Shown here: positions 24,923 through 33,200 of the stretch, one piece after another
Position numbering within the stretch: the stretch's first letter is position 1
Layout of the letters: every line of letters starts with the position of its first letter
Assembly: GCA_910585385.1 (NCBI GenBank)
Contig: CAJUDV010000006.1
Coordinates: 11,576 to 75,575, forward strand
Origin: an uncultured Oscillibacter sp.
Lineage (GTDB): Bacteria; Bacillota; Clostridia; Oscillospirales; Oscillospiraceae
DNA length: 64,000 nucleotides
Direction of reading: 5' to 3'
Notes under the pieces: model-generated
Told to the model about the DNA's origin: nothing
What the model saw: the letters and a program-made list of their open reading frames with translations, nothing else
Databases searched by the model: none
Program-made: the position numbers and the translations under genes

Positions 24923-25543
24923 CTAACATTCCGCGGCGGCGGGGATTCCGGCCTGGCGCAGGGCGGCGCGGAGCCGGGAGATGTCGTTTTCATAACGGAA
25001 GGACTCCATCCCGCACCAGCGGGCGGCCTCCACGTTCAGATGCAGGTCGTCGATGAAGAAGCACTCCCCGGGGGCCAGGCCGAACCGGGAGAACAGGCGC
25101 CGGTAGAGCTCCGGGTCCGGCTTGAGGAGCTTCTCCTCAAAAGAGAGCAGGGCGCCTTTCAGCAGGGGCCAGATCTCGATCTTTTCCCGGAAGCGGTAAA
25201 AGCGGGCGGAGGTGTTGGACAGCAAGTACAATGGCACGCCCAGGGCGTTCAGCTCCCGGGCCAGGGCGTTCATCTCCGGCTTGGGGAACAAAAACTCATC
25301 CCAGTGTTCGATCACTTGGGCCGCGCCGCCGTGCAGACGCTCCGGCAGACGCTCCCGGGCGGCTGAGAGAACCTGGTCCTCCGACACGATGCCCCGGTCC
25401 ATAGCCACCCATTCCGGGCTTTTGAAGATGGCCTGGTCCAGAAGACGGGCGTCCTCCGGCGTGTCGGAATAGGCGGCGGTGAGCTCCAGCATGGGAAAGT
25501 CCAGCAGAATGCCGCCCATGTCGAATATGACTGCTTTGGACAT
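24923..25543 (-). CDS. HAD family phosphatase (YihX-like)
   Basis: A 206-residue haloacid dehalogenase-type hydrolase. Motif I FDMGGILLDF holds the catalytic aspartate (motif FDMGG, as in YihX relatives), motif II is YLLSNTS, motif III the KPDPELY lysine region, and motif IV FIDDLHLNVEAA. E. coli YihX removes phosphate from alpha-glucose-1-phosphate. Lying between the binding-protein and permease genes of an Afu-type importer, it may dephosphorylate an imported phosphosugar; this is inference. The ATG at 25543 (AAAGGA upstream) gives a normal N-terminus; the ORF upstream of it is unrelated. Confidence 0.87.
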   Translation of the reverse strand: MSKAVIFDMGGILLDFPMLELTAAYSDTPEDARLLDQAIFKSPEWVAMDRGIVSEDQVLSAARERLPERLHGGAAQVIEHWDEFLFPKPEMNALARELNALGVPLYLLSNTSARFYRFREKIEIWPLLKGALLSFEEKLLKPDPELYRRLFSRFGLAPGECFFIDDLHLNVEAARWCGMESFRYENDISRLRAALRQAGIPAAAEC

Positions 25544-25580
25544 AAGAATCCGTCCTTTCAGAGCAAGTGGGAATAGAGAA

Positions 25581-25612
25581 GGTCCGGGGCGCGCGTCCGC
25601 GCCCCCCGGACC
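25581..25612 (-). terminator. Intercistronic hairpin downstream of the binding-protein gene
   Basis: GGTCCGGGGCGCG pairs with CGCGCC(CC)CCGGACC with a two-base bulge. There is no T-run, so it more likely stabilises the upstream binding-protein mRNA or partly attenuates the phosphatase/permease/ATPase genes, as seen in maltose-type importer operons. Confidence 0.5.
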
Positions 25613-25634
25613 TGATTGGATCAGCAGACTGCGC

Positions 25635-25790
25635 TCAAACAGCCCGCGCAAAGGTCATGACCAGCTGGCATCTCATGCCCTCCCAGGGGTTCCAGGGCAC
25701 GACGGCCCGGACCTCCCAGCCCTCCCGGGCGCGGGCGTTCATCTCCGTCTCCTTGAGGGTATTCACGGTCACAACTTTGCGCTCTTTCAC
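25635..25790 (-). CDS. Small DUF4177-like ORF directly after the solute-binding protein
   Basis: Fifty-one codons from a GTG at 25790 to TGA at 25635. The peptide has the DUF4177 pattern: KVVTVNTLKETEMNARAREG, then WEVRAVVPW and a final QLVMTFARAV strand. The frame is the same as that of the binding protein and begins 3 codons after its TAA, and no ribosome binding site is visible, so it may be reached by read-through or be a decayed remnant. DUF4177 proteins are short and of unknown function. Confidence 0.5.
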   Translation of the reverse strand: MKERKVVTVNTLKETEMNARAREGWEVRAVVPWNPWEGMRCQLVMTFARAV

Positions 25791-25799
25791 GTCTGTGGA

Positions 25800-27215
25800 T
25801 TAACCCGCGCTGTACTTAGTCAGCATCTCCACCCAGCTGCCCACGGTGAAGGATACATCGGCGCAGTAGGTGGGGTCCTCCAGAACCAGCTTGCCGTCGG
25901 TGGTCCACCAGTCGTAGCCCCGGTCGTTCTTGGCCTCGAACTCCACGGTGGTGCCATCCTCGGCCATGCCGCCCTTGGAGTGGCCGTACTGGGCCTCGGT
26001 GCCCTCCGCCACGGTGGGGTTGGAGGAATAGCCGCCCATGTCCTTGCCCCAGGCGGAGAAGCCGTCCACGGTCTCGGTCATATAGGCGATGAAGGCGCAG
26101 GCGGTCCAGGGCAGGGGGGAGTTGTCGGTGACGAAGAGGTAGTGGCAGTAGCCGTAGCCGCCGATGCCGGTGTAGCCGTCGTCATAGGCCGCCACGTTGA
26201 TGTTGTTGACGGACACGGAGCTGGACTCCTCCACGGAGCGGAGCTTGGAGTACACCAGCAGACCGAACTGGTCCGTGGCGGACTTGTCCACCAGGGTGTT
26301 GCAGATGGGGCCGTCGTCGGTCTGGGCGTTGTAGCTCTCCACCCACAGCTTGATCCAGGCCAGGGCATAGGCGCCGTCGGCCCCCAGGCCAAGGTCGGCG
26401 GCCTCGGACTCCATGGCCTTAATGGTGGGCTGGAAATAGGCCTGCTCGTCGGCGGAGAGGGCGTTGAAGGCCTCCTTCAGCCAGCCGGCGTAGGTATCCT
26501 CAGTGAGCATGTACAGGAAGTTCTTTCCCACGATCTCGGAGTCGATGTCCATGTACAGGCCGTGCTCGCCCTCGGCCACGAAGTCCCAGCAGTTGTCGTA
26601 GGTCTTGGAGCCGGTGTTGTTGTACATAAAGACCTTGTTCAGGGTCTGGAGGGCCAGGTAGCCGTCATAGGCGTCGGCGGTGGTGCCGTTGGCCTCAGCC
26701 CACTCCTTGGGGATGAAGGTGTCCAGAATGCCGGTCTGGACCATCTTGCTCTCAATCTGGTTACCGTCCTGGATCAGCGTCATGGCAAAGGTGCCGGTGT
26801 CCTTCAGGGAGTCGGCGGTGAGCTGGTCGAAGATCTTGTTGTTCTTGGGCTGCTGCCACTCAAACTCCATGCTGTAACCGGAGTCTATGGTCTGCAGGTA
26901 CTCGATGAACAGGGGCAGGGCGCTCTTGCCGCGGCTGGAGTTGCCCACGCCGTAGAACATCTTGCCGTTGGACTCCTCAATGGCCTTCTTGGCCAGCTCC
27001 TCCAGGGTCATGCCCTGGGCCTCTTTGATGATCTTCTGGGTCTCGGTGAGGCTGGCGTCGTCCGCGGGAGCGGGGGCGGGCGTGTCCTGCTTGGCGCCGT
27101 CGTCGGTCTGGGCCGGCGGGGTGTTCTCCTGGGCGGGGGGATTGCTGCCGCCGCCGCAGGCGGTGAGGGTGAACAGCATGACCAAGGTCAGAAGCAGTGC
27201 AGAGATTCTTTTCAT
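25800..27215 (-). CDS. Extracellular solute-binding lipoprotein of the Afu-type importer
   Basis: A 471-residue secreted lipoprotein. The signal peptide MKRISALLLTLVMLFTLTAC ends in a lipobox with Cys20, followed by a Gly/Pro/Thr-rich linker to about residue 55 and a large binding domain. It opens with a phrase typical of Fe-type SBPs (GKMFYGVGNSSRGKSALPLF). It is the first gene of the importer operon, as expected for a highly expressed binding protein. AAGGAGGA lies 6 bases before the ATG at 27215; the ORF upstream of it is not part of the protein. Ligand is unknown; the neighbouring phosphatase and HptARS-like sensor suggest a phosphorylated sugar. Confidence 0.88.
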   Translation of the reverse strand: MKRISALLLTLVMLFTLTACGGGSNPPAQENTPPAQTDDGAKQDTPAPAPADDASLTETQKIIKEAQGMTLEELAKKAIEESNGKMFYGVGNSSRGKSALPLFIEYLQTIDSGYSMEFEWQQPKNNKIFDQLTADSLKDTGTFAMTLIQDGNQIESKMVQTGILDTFIPKEWAEANGTTADAYDGYLALQTLNKVFMYNNTGSKTYDNCWDFVAEGEHGLYMDIDSEIVGKNFLYMLTEDTYAGWLKEAFNALSADEQAYFQPTIKAMESEAADLGLGADGAYALAWIKLWVESYNAQTDDGPICNTLVDKSATDQFGLLVYSKLRSVEESSSVSVNNINVAAYDDGYTGIGGYGYCHYLFVTDNSPLPWTACAFIAYMTETVDGFSAWGKDMGGYSSNPTVAEGTEAQYGHSKGGMAEDGTTVEFEAKNDRGYDWWTTDGKLVLEDPTYCADVSFTVGSWVEMLTKYSAG

Positions 27216-27386
27216 TTCAGTTCCTCCTTCGGTGTTTTCAACAAAATCCGACGCTTCCAAATTCCGCCGGTTGTTAATTTTATTCTATGAGAAGATGAAA
27301 AAAAAGAACAGGGGACAATTCTGCGTTTTTTTGTTTTCTTCTGATATTTTTGTCGGATTTGGATGAAAACCCCGCCGGACCTGTGG

Positions 27387-27392
27387 TATACT
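27387..27392 (+). promoter_or_regulatory. -10 element of the sensor operon
   Basis: TATACT stands 35 bases before the GTG start, preceded by TG one base off the extended position; no good -35 is present. The 212-base divergent gap 27216-27427 is AT-rich and is the likely target of the AraC-type response regulator. Confidence 0.45.
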
Positions 27393-27427
27393 ATGGATAA
27401 ATCACCCATGGGAAGGGGGAGCCTGCC

Positions 27428-28447
27428 GTGAAGAGGATCTGTCCGCTGCTGCTGGCGGCGCTGCTGGCGGCGCTGAGCGCCTGCGGGGCGGGAGAGCCGG
27501 AGACCGCCGCCTACGCCCCGGCGGAGAGCGAGCGGCTGGTGATCTACACCGCCCACAAGGAGGAGGTCTACTGGCCCATCGTCCAGGAGTTCGAGCGGCG
27601 CACCGGCATTTGGGTGGACGTGGTGGCCGGAGGCACCAACGAGCTTTTGGAGCGGATCCGTGAGGAGTCGGACAGCCCCGGGGCGGACGTGATGTTCGGC
27701 GGCGGCGTAGAGAGCCTGGAGTCCTACCGGGACTGCTTCACCCCCTACGTGTGCACGGCGGCGGAGATTCCGGAGTGGTTCCGCAGTCCGGACGGGCTCT
27801 GGACCCCCTTCTCCGCCCTGCCGGTGGTGCTGGTGTACAACACCAAGCTGGTGCCGGACGGCGGCGTCACCGGTTGGGCGGACCTCCTGTCCCCCCGGCT
27901 GCGGGGGCGCGTCGCCTTTGCCGATCCGGCGGTGTCCGGCTCCAGCTTCACCGCCCTTGTAACCATGCTGGAGGCGGTGGGCGGCGACGACCAGGAGACG
28001 CTGCGCCGCTTCGCGGAGAATCTGGACGGGCGGCAGCTGGAGGGGTCGGGAGACGTGGTGCGCTCCGTGGCCGGCGGCACGGACCTGGTGGGCGTTACCC
28101 TGGAGGAGACGGCTTTGAAGCGCATCGCCGCCGGGGACAACATCGCCCTGGTGTACCCGGCGGACGGCAGCAGCTGTGTGCCCGACGGCAGCGCCCTGAT
28201 CCGGGGCGCCGCCCATGCGGAGAACGCCAGACGGTTTCTGGACTTCACCGTCAGCCGGGAGGTCCAGGAGCTGCTGGCGGGGGAGTTCTGCCGCCGCTCC
28301 GTCCGGGGGGACGTGGAGCCCCAGGCGTCCATGGTCCCCCTGGAGGAGATTCCTATGGCGGATTACGACGTGGCCCAGGCCAGCGGCCGCCGCGACGCGG
28401 TACTCATGAGCTGGGCCTTTTACCTGGGAGAGGAGGCAGAGCCATGA
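27428..28447 (+). CDS. ABC-type solute-binding lipoprotein acting as sensor accessory (HptA/AfuA-like)
   Basis: A 339-residue lipoprotein with signal peptide and lipobox LSAC (Cys19) and a ferric-type SBP fold: LVIYTAHKEEVYWPIVQEFE, GADVMFGGGVESLE, VVLVYNTKLVP and ALVYPADGSS. It overlaps the histidine kinase gene by ATGA and is not in the importer operon, so its likely role is to present ligand to the kinase, as HptA does for HptS in Staphylococcus aureus (hexose phosphate sensing). The start is a GTG after GGAAGGGGGAG. It is shorter than, and distinct from, the 471-residue importer binding protein. Confidence 0.87.
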   Translation: MKRICPLLLAALLAALSACGAGEPETAAYAPAESERLVIYTAHKEEVYWPIVQEFERRTGIWVDVVAGGTNELLERIREESDSPGADVMFGGGVESLESYRDCFTPYVCTAAEIPEWFRSPDGLWTPFSALPVVLVYNTKLVPDGGVTGWADLLSPRLRGRVAFADPAVSGSSFTALVTMLEAVGGDDQETLRRFAENLDGRQLEGSGDVVRSVAGGTDLVGVTLEETALKRIAAGDNIALVYPADGSSCVPDGSALIRGAAHAENARRFLDFTVSREVQELLAGEFCRRSVRGDVEPQASMVPLEEIPMADYDVAQASGRRDAVLMSWAFYLGEEAEP

Positions 28448-30150
28448 GACGGACGCCCTCCTTTCGCCGGCGGCTTTTCGCGGGGTTCCTGGCGGCCTCC
28501 CTGATCCCCCTGCTGGCCTGCTCGGCCATGATGCTGCAGATCTTTCGGCTGCGGATGGCCAGCGAGGCAGAGCGGGAGATGGCGGAGCATCTCACGGCGG
28601 CTGCCGCCGCCTTGGACGCGGCCATTGACGCCTTCTCCCAGGCCGCCGCCCGTCTCCAAAACGGTACCGTCGCCGCCCGGGCCCTGGCGGAGGAGGGGGA
28701 GGAGGATACCCTGGTGAACGGCGAGCTCTTCTCCGCCGCGGGAGAGGCCCGGACCTACGCCGCCTTTGACCTCTACGACCTCCAGGGCCGCTGGCGGTAC
28801 TCCACCCGGCAGATTCCGGGAGAGGAGCGGCTCCCCACCGGCTGGGGCGCGCTGCGCGCCGCCTCAGAGCCCGGGGAGCCCCTGCGCCTCACCGCCTGCG
28901 GAGACGTGACGGACACGGAATCTCCCCTGCTGCGGGGGGCGGTGAAGCTCACCGCCCCCGGAGGCCGGGAGGCGGGGTACCTGGTCATCAGCGTGTACTA
29001 CGCGGGCTTTCGCCAGCTGCTGGAGGGCAAGTACGGCGCCCAGAACGATCTGGTGCTGCTGAGCCCTTACTGGCGGCCGGTGTACTGCGTTGAGCCCTCC
29101 CTGGCGGACGCCCTGGCGCCCCGGCTGCGGAGCCGCCTGCTGGCGGGCCAGGGGCTGGATGATCCGGCGGAGGAGTTTTTGTACGCGGCGCGGCGCCATG
29201 AGAAGAGCGGGCTGTACCTGGTGCTCCGGCGGCCCCAGGTATTTACGGAGGAGACGCTGCGCCTTTTGTACACCGTGAGCCTGGGGTGCGCGGTGGTGTG
29301 CGTGGCGCTGTCCATCTTCATGAGCCTGACCCTCAGCCGCCAGATGTTCCGGCCCATCCAGCGGCTGCGCCAGGGTATCGGAGAGGTGGAGCACGACAAC
29401 CTGGACGTCCGCGTCCCCGCCGGGAGAGAGGATGAGCTGGGAGAGCTGAACCGCCGCTTCAACAACATGGTGGAGGCCCTGCGCCGGAACCGGGAGGCGC
29501 TGGTGGAGAACCAGCGGGAGCTGAACCAGGCCCAGATCCGGATGCTCCAGGCCCAGCTGAACCCCCACTTCCTGTGCAATACGCTGGACACCATGAAGTG
29601 GATCAGCAAGATCAACAGAATCCCTCAGGTGGCGGAAATGTCTGCGAATCTGGCGGATATTCTGCGCTTTTGCATCTCACCGGAGGAGTTTGTCTATCTG
29701 CGGCGGGAGATGGAAATTCTGGAGCGGTACGTGGAGATCCAGGAAATCCGCATGTCCGGGGCCTTCGATTTTCGGGTGGAGCTGCCGGAGGAACTGGCGG
29801 ACTGCCTGATCCCCAAAATGATTCTCCAGCCCCTGGTGGAAAACGCCATCCTCCACGGCCTGGAAGGGGCGGCGGACGGCGCGGTGGAGGTGACGGTCCG
29901 GCAGGAGGCGGAGATGCTGCGCATCACCGTCCGGGACAACGGCGCGGGACTGCCGGAGGAGCTGGCGGCGGGCTGGTACGAAAGCCTGAGTCCCGCCGGG
30001 AAGCACCTGGGGCTCTACAACGTCAGCACGATTCTCACAAAATATTATGGGGAGGGCTGCGGCCTGTTTCTGGAAAATGGGCCTGACGGCGCCGGCGCCG
30101 TGGTGACGGCGGTACTGCCGGCCCGGAGAGAGGAGAAAGAGCCATGTTAA
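28444..30150 (+). CDS. Sensor histidine kinase, LytS/YesM (His_kinase PF06580) type
   Basis: A 568-residue membrane kinase. Residues about 12-32 and 280-305 are membrane helices flanking an extracytoplasmic sensor domain; a HAMP domain follows (RQMFRPIQRLRQGIGEVEHD), then the phospho-acceptor region with His375 in LNPHFLCNTLDTM and an HATPase_c domain (PLVENAILHGLEG, VRDNGAGLPEEL). The ATG at 28444 overlaps the SBP stop; the frame is open upstream through the SBP gene but antisense to its coding meaning. With the SBP before and an AraC-type regulator after, it matches the three-component HptARS/PgtABC plan. Confidence 0.94.
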   Translation: MRRTPSFRRRLFAGFLAASLIPLLACSAMMLQIFRLRMASEAEREMAEHLTAAAAALDAAIDAFSQAAARLQNGTVAARALAEEGEEDTLVNGELFSAAGEARTYAAFDLYDLQGRWRYSTRQIPGEERLPTGWGALRAASEPGEPLRLTACGDVTDTESPLLRGAVKLTAPGGREAGYLVISVYYAGFRQLLEGKYGAQNDLVLLSPYWRPVYCVEPSLADALAPRLRSRLLAGQGLDDPAEEFLYAARRHEKSGLYLVLRRPQVFTEETLRLLYTVSLGCAVVCVALSIFMSLTLSRQMFRPIQRLRQGIGEVEHDNLDVRVPAGREDELGELNRRFNNMVEALRRNREALVENQRELNQAQIRMLQAQLNPHFLCNTLDTMKWISKINRIPQVAEMSANLADILRFCISPEEFVYLRREMEILERYVEIQEIRMSGAFDFRVELPEELADCLIPKMILQPLVENAILHGLEGAADGAVEVTVRQEAEMLRITVRDNGAGLPEELAAGWYESLSPAGKHLGLYNVSTILTKYYGEGCGLFLENGPDGAGAVVTAVLPARREEKEPC

Positions 30151-30896
30151 AAGTCCTGGTGGTGGAGGATGAGGAGCTGATCCGCAAGGGCATTGTTCTG
30201 GCCGTGGACTGGGCCGCCCTGGACTGCGTGGTGGTGGGAGAGGCCGCCAACGGCCTGGAGGCCCTGGACGCCGTGGAGCGGCTGGACCCCTCCCTGGTCA
30301 TCACCGATTTAAAGATGCCCCAGATGGACGGCATCGAGATGCTGCGGCAGCTGCGGCAGCGGGGCAACAACGTCTACGTCATCATCCTCACCGCCTACGA
30401 CAGCTTCACCTACGCCCAGAGCGCCCTGCGCCTTGGGGCGGTGGATTTTCTCCTTAAGCCCTTCCACGACGGGGATTTGGAGAGAGCGGTGACCGCCCTC
30501 CGGCGGCGGATTGGATCCGCCGCCGGGCCCCAAAGGGCAGAGGGCCCTCTGCCCGGCCTTAAAAAGGGGAACAAGAGCAAATACGTGCTGGAGGCCATGG
30601 ACTACATCGGGGAGCACTACAACGACCCCAGCATCAGCATCGCCGCCATCGCCCAGCACCTGGGGATCAGCGAGGGCCACCTGAGCCACACCTTTAAGCG
30701 GGAGACGGACTACACCCTCCTGAACTATCTCACCCGGTACCGCATTCACAAGGCCATGGAGTTGCTGCGGGACTGCCGGGTGAAGGTCTACGAGGTGGCG
30801 GAGCTGGTGGGCTACCGGGACATCACCTACTTCTCCGCCACCTTCAAGAAGCTGGCGGGCATGACCCCCTCGGAGTATCAGGATACCTGCCGGTAA
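30144..30896 (+). CDS. Response regulator with AraC-type DNA-binding domain (YesN/HptR-like)
   Basis: A 250-residue regulator. The receiver domain holds acidic residues E8/D9, the phospho-acceptor Asp55 in VITDLKMPQMDG and the KPF lysine near 109. Residues about 150-250 are an AraC helix-turn-helix pair: ISIAAIAQHLGISEGHLS and VYEVAELVGYRDITYFSATF. It overlaps the kinase gene by 7 bases. It probably activates the divergent importer operon and perhaps itself. Confidence 0.95.
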   Translation: MLKVLVVEDEELIRKGIVLAVDWAALDCVVVGEAANGLEALDAVERLDPSLVITDLKMPQMDGIEMLRQLRQRGNNVYVIILTAYDSFTYAQSALRLGAVDFLLKPFHDGDLERAVTALRRRIGSAAGPQRAEGPLPGLKKGNKSKYVLEAMDYIGEHYNDPSISIAAIAQHLGISEGHLSHTFKRETDYTLLNYLTRYRIHKAMELLRDCRVKVYEVAELVGYRDITYFSATFKKLAGMTPSEYQDTCR

Positions 30897-30905
30897 GATC
30901 CTGAG

Positions 30906-30915
30906 CCCCCCCCCC
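30906..30915 (+). repeat. Ten-cytosine homopolymer tract
   Basis: A run of ten C lies just downstream of the response regulator stop codon. It is the longest homopolymer noticed in the window; it is intergenic. Confidence 0.8.
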
Positions 30916-31018
30916 GCAAATTTTGAGAAGCCGTACCAATCGCCCCGCTTCTGAATGCTTTCACCGTTGGTACAAGATCTTAAATTTTCCCCCTGGCGGG
31001 GAGAAGGAGCTGTTTGAG

Positions 31019-31372
31019 ATGAAACCTGTATATCTTCCCCAGGGGCACAACGACTTTCTCTGGGCGGCGGCAGGCTCCCCCCGGGGCCTGCTGGCCCTGT
31101 GGCTGATCGCCATCAACCTGGTGACGTTTTTCGTCTTTGGAATCGACAAGTGGAAGGCCAAGCGGAAGGAGACCCGCGAGAGCACCCGCCGGGTGCCGGA
31201 GAAGACCCTCTTCCTCCTCTCGGCCCTGGGGGGCAGCGTGGGGGCCCTGCTGGGAATGCGGGTCTGGCGCCACAAAACCCTGCACAGGACTTTCCGCTTC
31301 GGCATTCCCGCCATTCTGGCCCTCCAGATCCTTCTTCCTCTGGGGCTGTGGGTGTACTTCACCCTGAACTGA
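31019..31372 (+). CDS. DUF1294 family membrane protein
   Basis: A 117-residue protein with three or four helices. It matches DUF1294 in VTFFVFGIDKWKAKRK, the RRVPEKTLFLLSALGGSVGA segment and MRVWRHKTLHRTFRFG. Function is unknown. The ATG at 31019 has AAGGAG 9 bases upstream; 32 further in-frame codons upstream do not look coding. Confidence 0.87.
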   Translation: MKPVYLPQGHNDFLWAAAGSPRGLLALWLIAINLVTFFVFGIDKWKAKRKETRESTRRVPEKTLFLLSALGGSVGALLGMRVWRHKTLHRTFRFGIPAILALQILLPLGLWVYFTLN

Positions 31373-31381
31373 ACACGCAGG

Positions 31382-31419
31382 AGACCGGACCCCGCGGACG
31401 GCGGCGGGGTCCGGTCTTT
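31382..31419 (+). terminator. Hairpin terminator after DUF1294 gene
   Basis: AGACCGGACCCCGC and GCGGGGTCCGGTCT form a perfect 14-bp stem, followed by TTC. Confidence 0.7.
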
Positions 31420-31492
31420 CATACGCCGGCGCGGCAGGGGTGATTTGTTCACATTCTACAACCGCCGCCGCCCAAATATGACGAACCATATA

Positions 31493-31521
31493 TTGTTAAT
31501 GGGCGTTGTCCAGTGTAAAAT
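31493..31521 (+). promoter_or_regulatory. Promoter of the NhaC gene
   Basis: TTGTTA (31493-31498) and TAAAAT (31516-31521) are 17 bases apart, leaving a leader of about 140 bases. The leader holds a 13-bp palindrome ATATGA-G-TCATAT (31543-31555), and ATATG-N6-CATAT lies just upstream of the promoter (31476-31491). Confidence 0.6.
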
Positions 31522-31670
31522 AATCAGGGGAACATTTTAAGGATATGAGTCATATTTGACGGGAAAGGAGACTGTCCACGTTCCAAGACGCTGTGGACCC
31601 GCATGAGCTGAGATTCAGCTGCACAGGCGGTTCCACAGTTATCATTTATCATCAATCAAGGAGAAGAGAA

Positions 31671-33200
31671 ATGGAAACACAGAAGAACCCTGCCAAACGT
31701 CTGCCAAACAAAATTGAAGCGCTGATTCCCATCGTCGTCCTGCTGGGGATCATGATCTCCAACTACGTCTTCGACTGGGGACAGGACCCCCACATCCCGG
31801 TGCTGATGGCGTGCGCGGTGGCCATGCTGGTCGGCTGGCGCTGCGGCTATAATTATAAGGAGATGCTGGCCAGCGCTCTGGACGCCGTAAACCAGTCTCT
31901 GGAGGCCATTATCATCATCCTCTGCGTGGGCTGCCTCATCGGCTCCTTCGAGTGGTGCGGCACCATTCCCGCCGTGGTCTACTACGGCCTCAAGTGCATC
32001 ACCCCCGGGATGTTCCTTCCCCTGGCCTGCATCCTCTGCGCCATTGTGGGCATCGCCCTGGGCTCCGCCTGGACCGTGGTGGCAACGCTTGGCATCGCCT
32101 TTATGGCCATCGGTGAGACCATGGGCCTGCATCCGGGTCTGGTGGCCGGCATGATCCTCTCCGGCGCCTGCTGCGGCGACAAGTTCTCCCCCCTGTCCGA
32201 CTCCACCAACCTGGCCGCCGGCTCCGCCCAGACGGGGCTCTTTGATCACGTGCGGGCCATGGTCACCACCACCTTCCCCAGCCTTGTGATCGCCATCGTC
32301 ATCTACGCGGTTATCTCCCTCCAGGGGAGCGCCAGCTACGATCCCCAGATGGCCAACGAGCTGTCCGAGGCCATTGTGGACCACTACGCCTATATGAGCC
32401 CCGTTCTGCTGCTGCCCGTGCTGTTCATCATCGTGGTGGCTCTTTTAAAGATCCCGGCCATCCCCGGCGTGCTGCTGATCTCCGTGGTGGGCTGCATCTT
32501 CGCCGTGATCTTTCAGGGCGCCAATTTCTCCGACTGCATCACCATGGCCCACTACGGCTACTCCGCCGAGACGGCCAACGAGCTGTGCGACACCCTATTG
32601 AACCGGGGCGGCATGGACAGCATGCTCTGGACCAACAACCTGGTGATCATCGCCGTGGGCTTCGGCGGCATCCTCCAGAAGATCGGCGCGGTGGAGTCCC
32701 TGCTGGGCAGCCTCATTAAGAAGGTCAAAACGCCTTTCCAGCTGATCGTGGTCACCATTCTGACCTCCATGTTCTGCATCACCACCATGTGCGACCAATA
32801 CCTGGGTCTCATCATCCCCAGCAGCATGTACAAGGACAAGTACGACGAGCTGGGCCTGGGCCGCAACATGCTCTCCCGGACCCTGGAGGACGGCGGCACC
32901 CTGTGGTCCCCCCTGATCCCCTGGTCCTCCTGCGGCGCGTACCACTCCCGGATTCTGGGCGTGCCCACCCTCACCTATCTGCCCTTCTGCTTCATGAATA
33001 TCATCAACCCCATCTACGCTATCATCACAGCCAGCTACGGCGGCAACATCCTCTACGCCGACGGCTCCCGGACCAATGTTCTGGGCAGGCTGAAAACCGG
33101 CGGCGCGCCTGCCGGCGCCCCGGACGACGCCCATGAGAAAGCTATGGCCGCCCTGGCCAAAATCCGCGGCGCCGCGAAGCCAGAGGCCGCGCGGAAGTAA
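31671..33200 (+). CDS. nhaC: Na+/H+ antiporter, NhaC family
   Basis: A 509-residue polytopic membrane protein. NhaC signatures include CVGCLIGSFEWCGTIPAVVY, GACCGDKFSPLSDSTNLAAG and a C-terminal LEDGGTLWSPLIPWSSCGAY. NhaC-type antiporters exchange Na+ for protons; some members instead swap organic acids (malate/lactate, MleN), and that cannot be excluded. The ATG at 31671 has AAGGAGA (31659-31665); earlier in-frame codons lie in the leader. In this organism it could link the Rnf ion gradient with pH control. The next gene starts immediately after its stop. Confidence 0.9.
   Translation: METQKNPAKRLPNKIEALIPIVVLLGIMISNYVFDWGQDPHIPVLMACAVAMLVGWRCGYNYKEMLASALDAVNQSLEAIIIILCVGCLIGSFEWCGTIPAVVYYGLKCITPGMFLPLACILCAIVGIALGSAWTVVATLGIAFMAIGETMGLHPGLVAGMILSGACCGDKFSPLSDSTNLAAGSAQTGLFDHVRAMVTTTFPSLVIAIVIYAVISLQGSASYDPQMANELSEAIVDHYAYMSPVLLLPVLFIIVVALLKIPAIPGVLLISVVGCIFAVIFQGANFSDCITMAHYGYSAETANELCDTLLNRGGMDSMLWTNNLVIIAVGFGGILQKIGAVESLLGSLIKKVKTPFQLIVVTILTSMFCITTMCDQYLGLIIPSSMYKDKYDELGLGRNMLSRTLEDGGTLWSPLIPWSSCGAYHSRILGVPTLTYLPFCFMNIINPIYAIITASYGGNILYADGSRTNVLGRLKTGGAPAGAPDDAHEKAMAALAKIRGAAKPEAARK

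Noticed and set aside
21262..27215. Naming the importer as a spermidine/putrescine or ferric iron system
   Set aside because: ATPase and permease classes are shared among iron, polyamine and phosphosugar importers; the SBPs do not look like PotD, and the HAD and HptARS-like genes point elsewhere.
27751..28443. Upstream extension of the histidine kinase frame by about 230 codons
   Set aside because: It overlaps the SBP gene in another frame and is Gly/Arg/Pro-rich; the ATG at 28444 overlaps the SBP stop as in a coupled operon.
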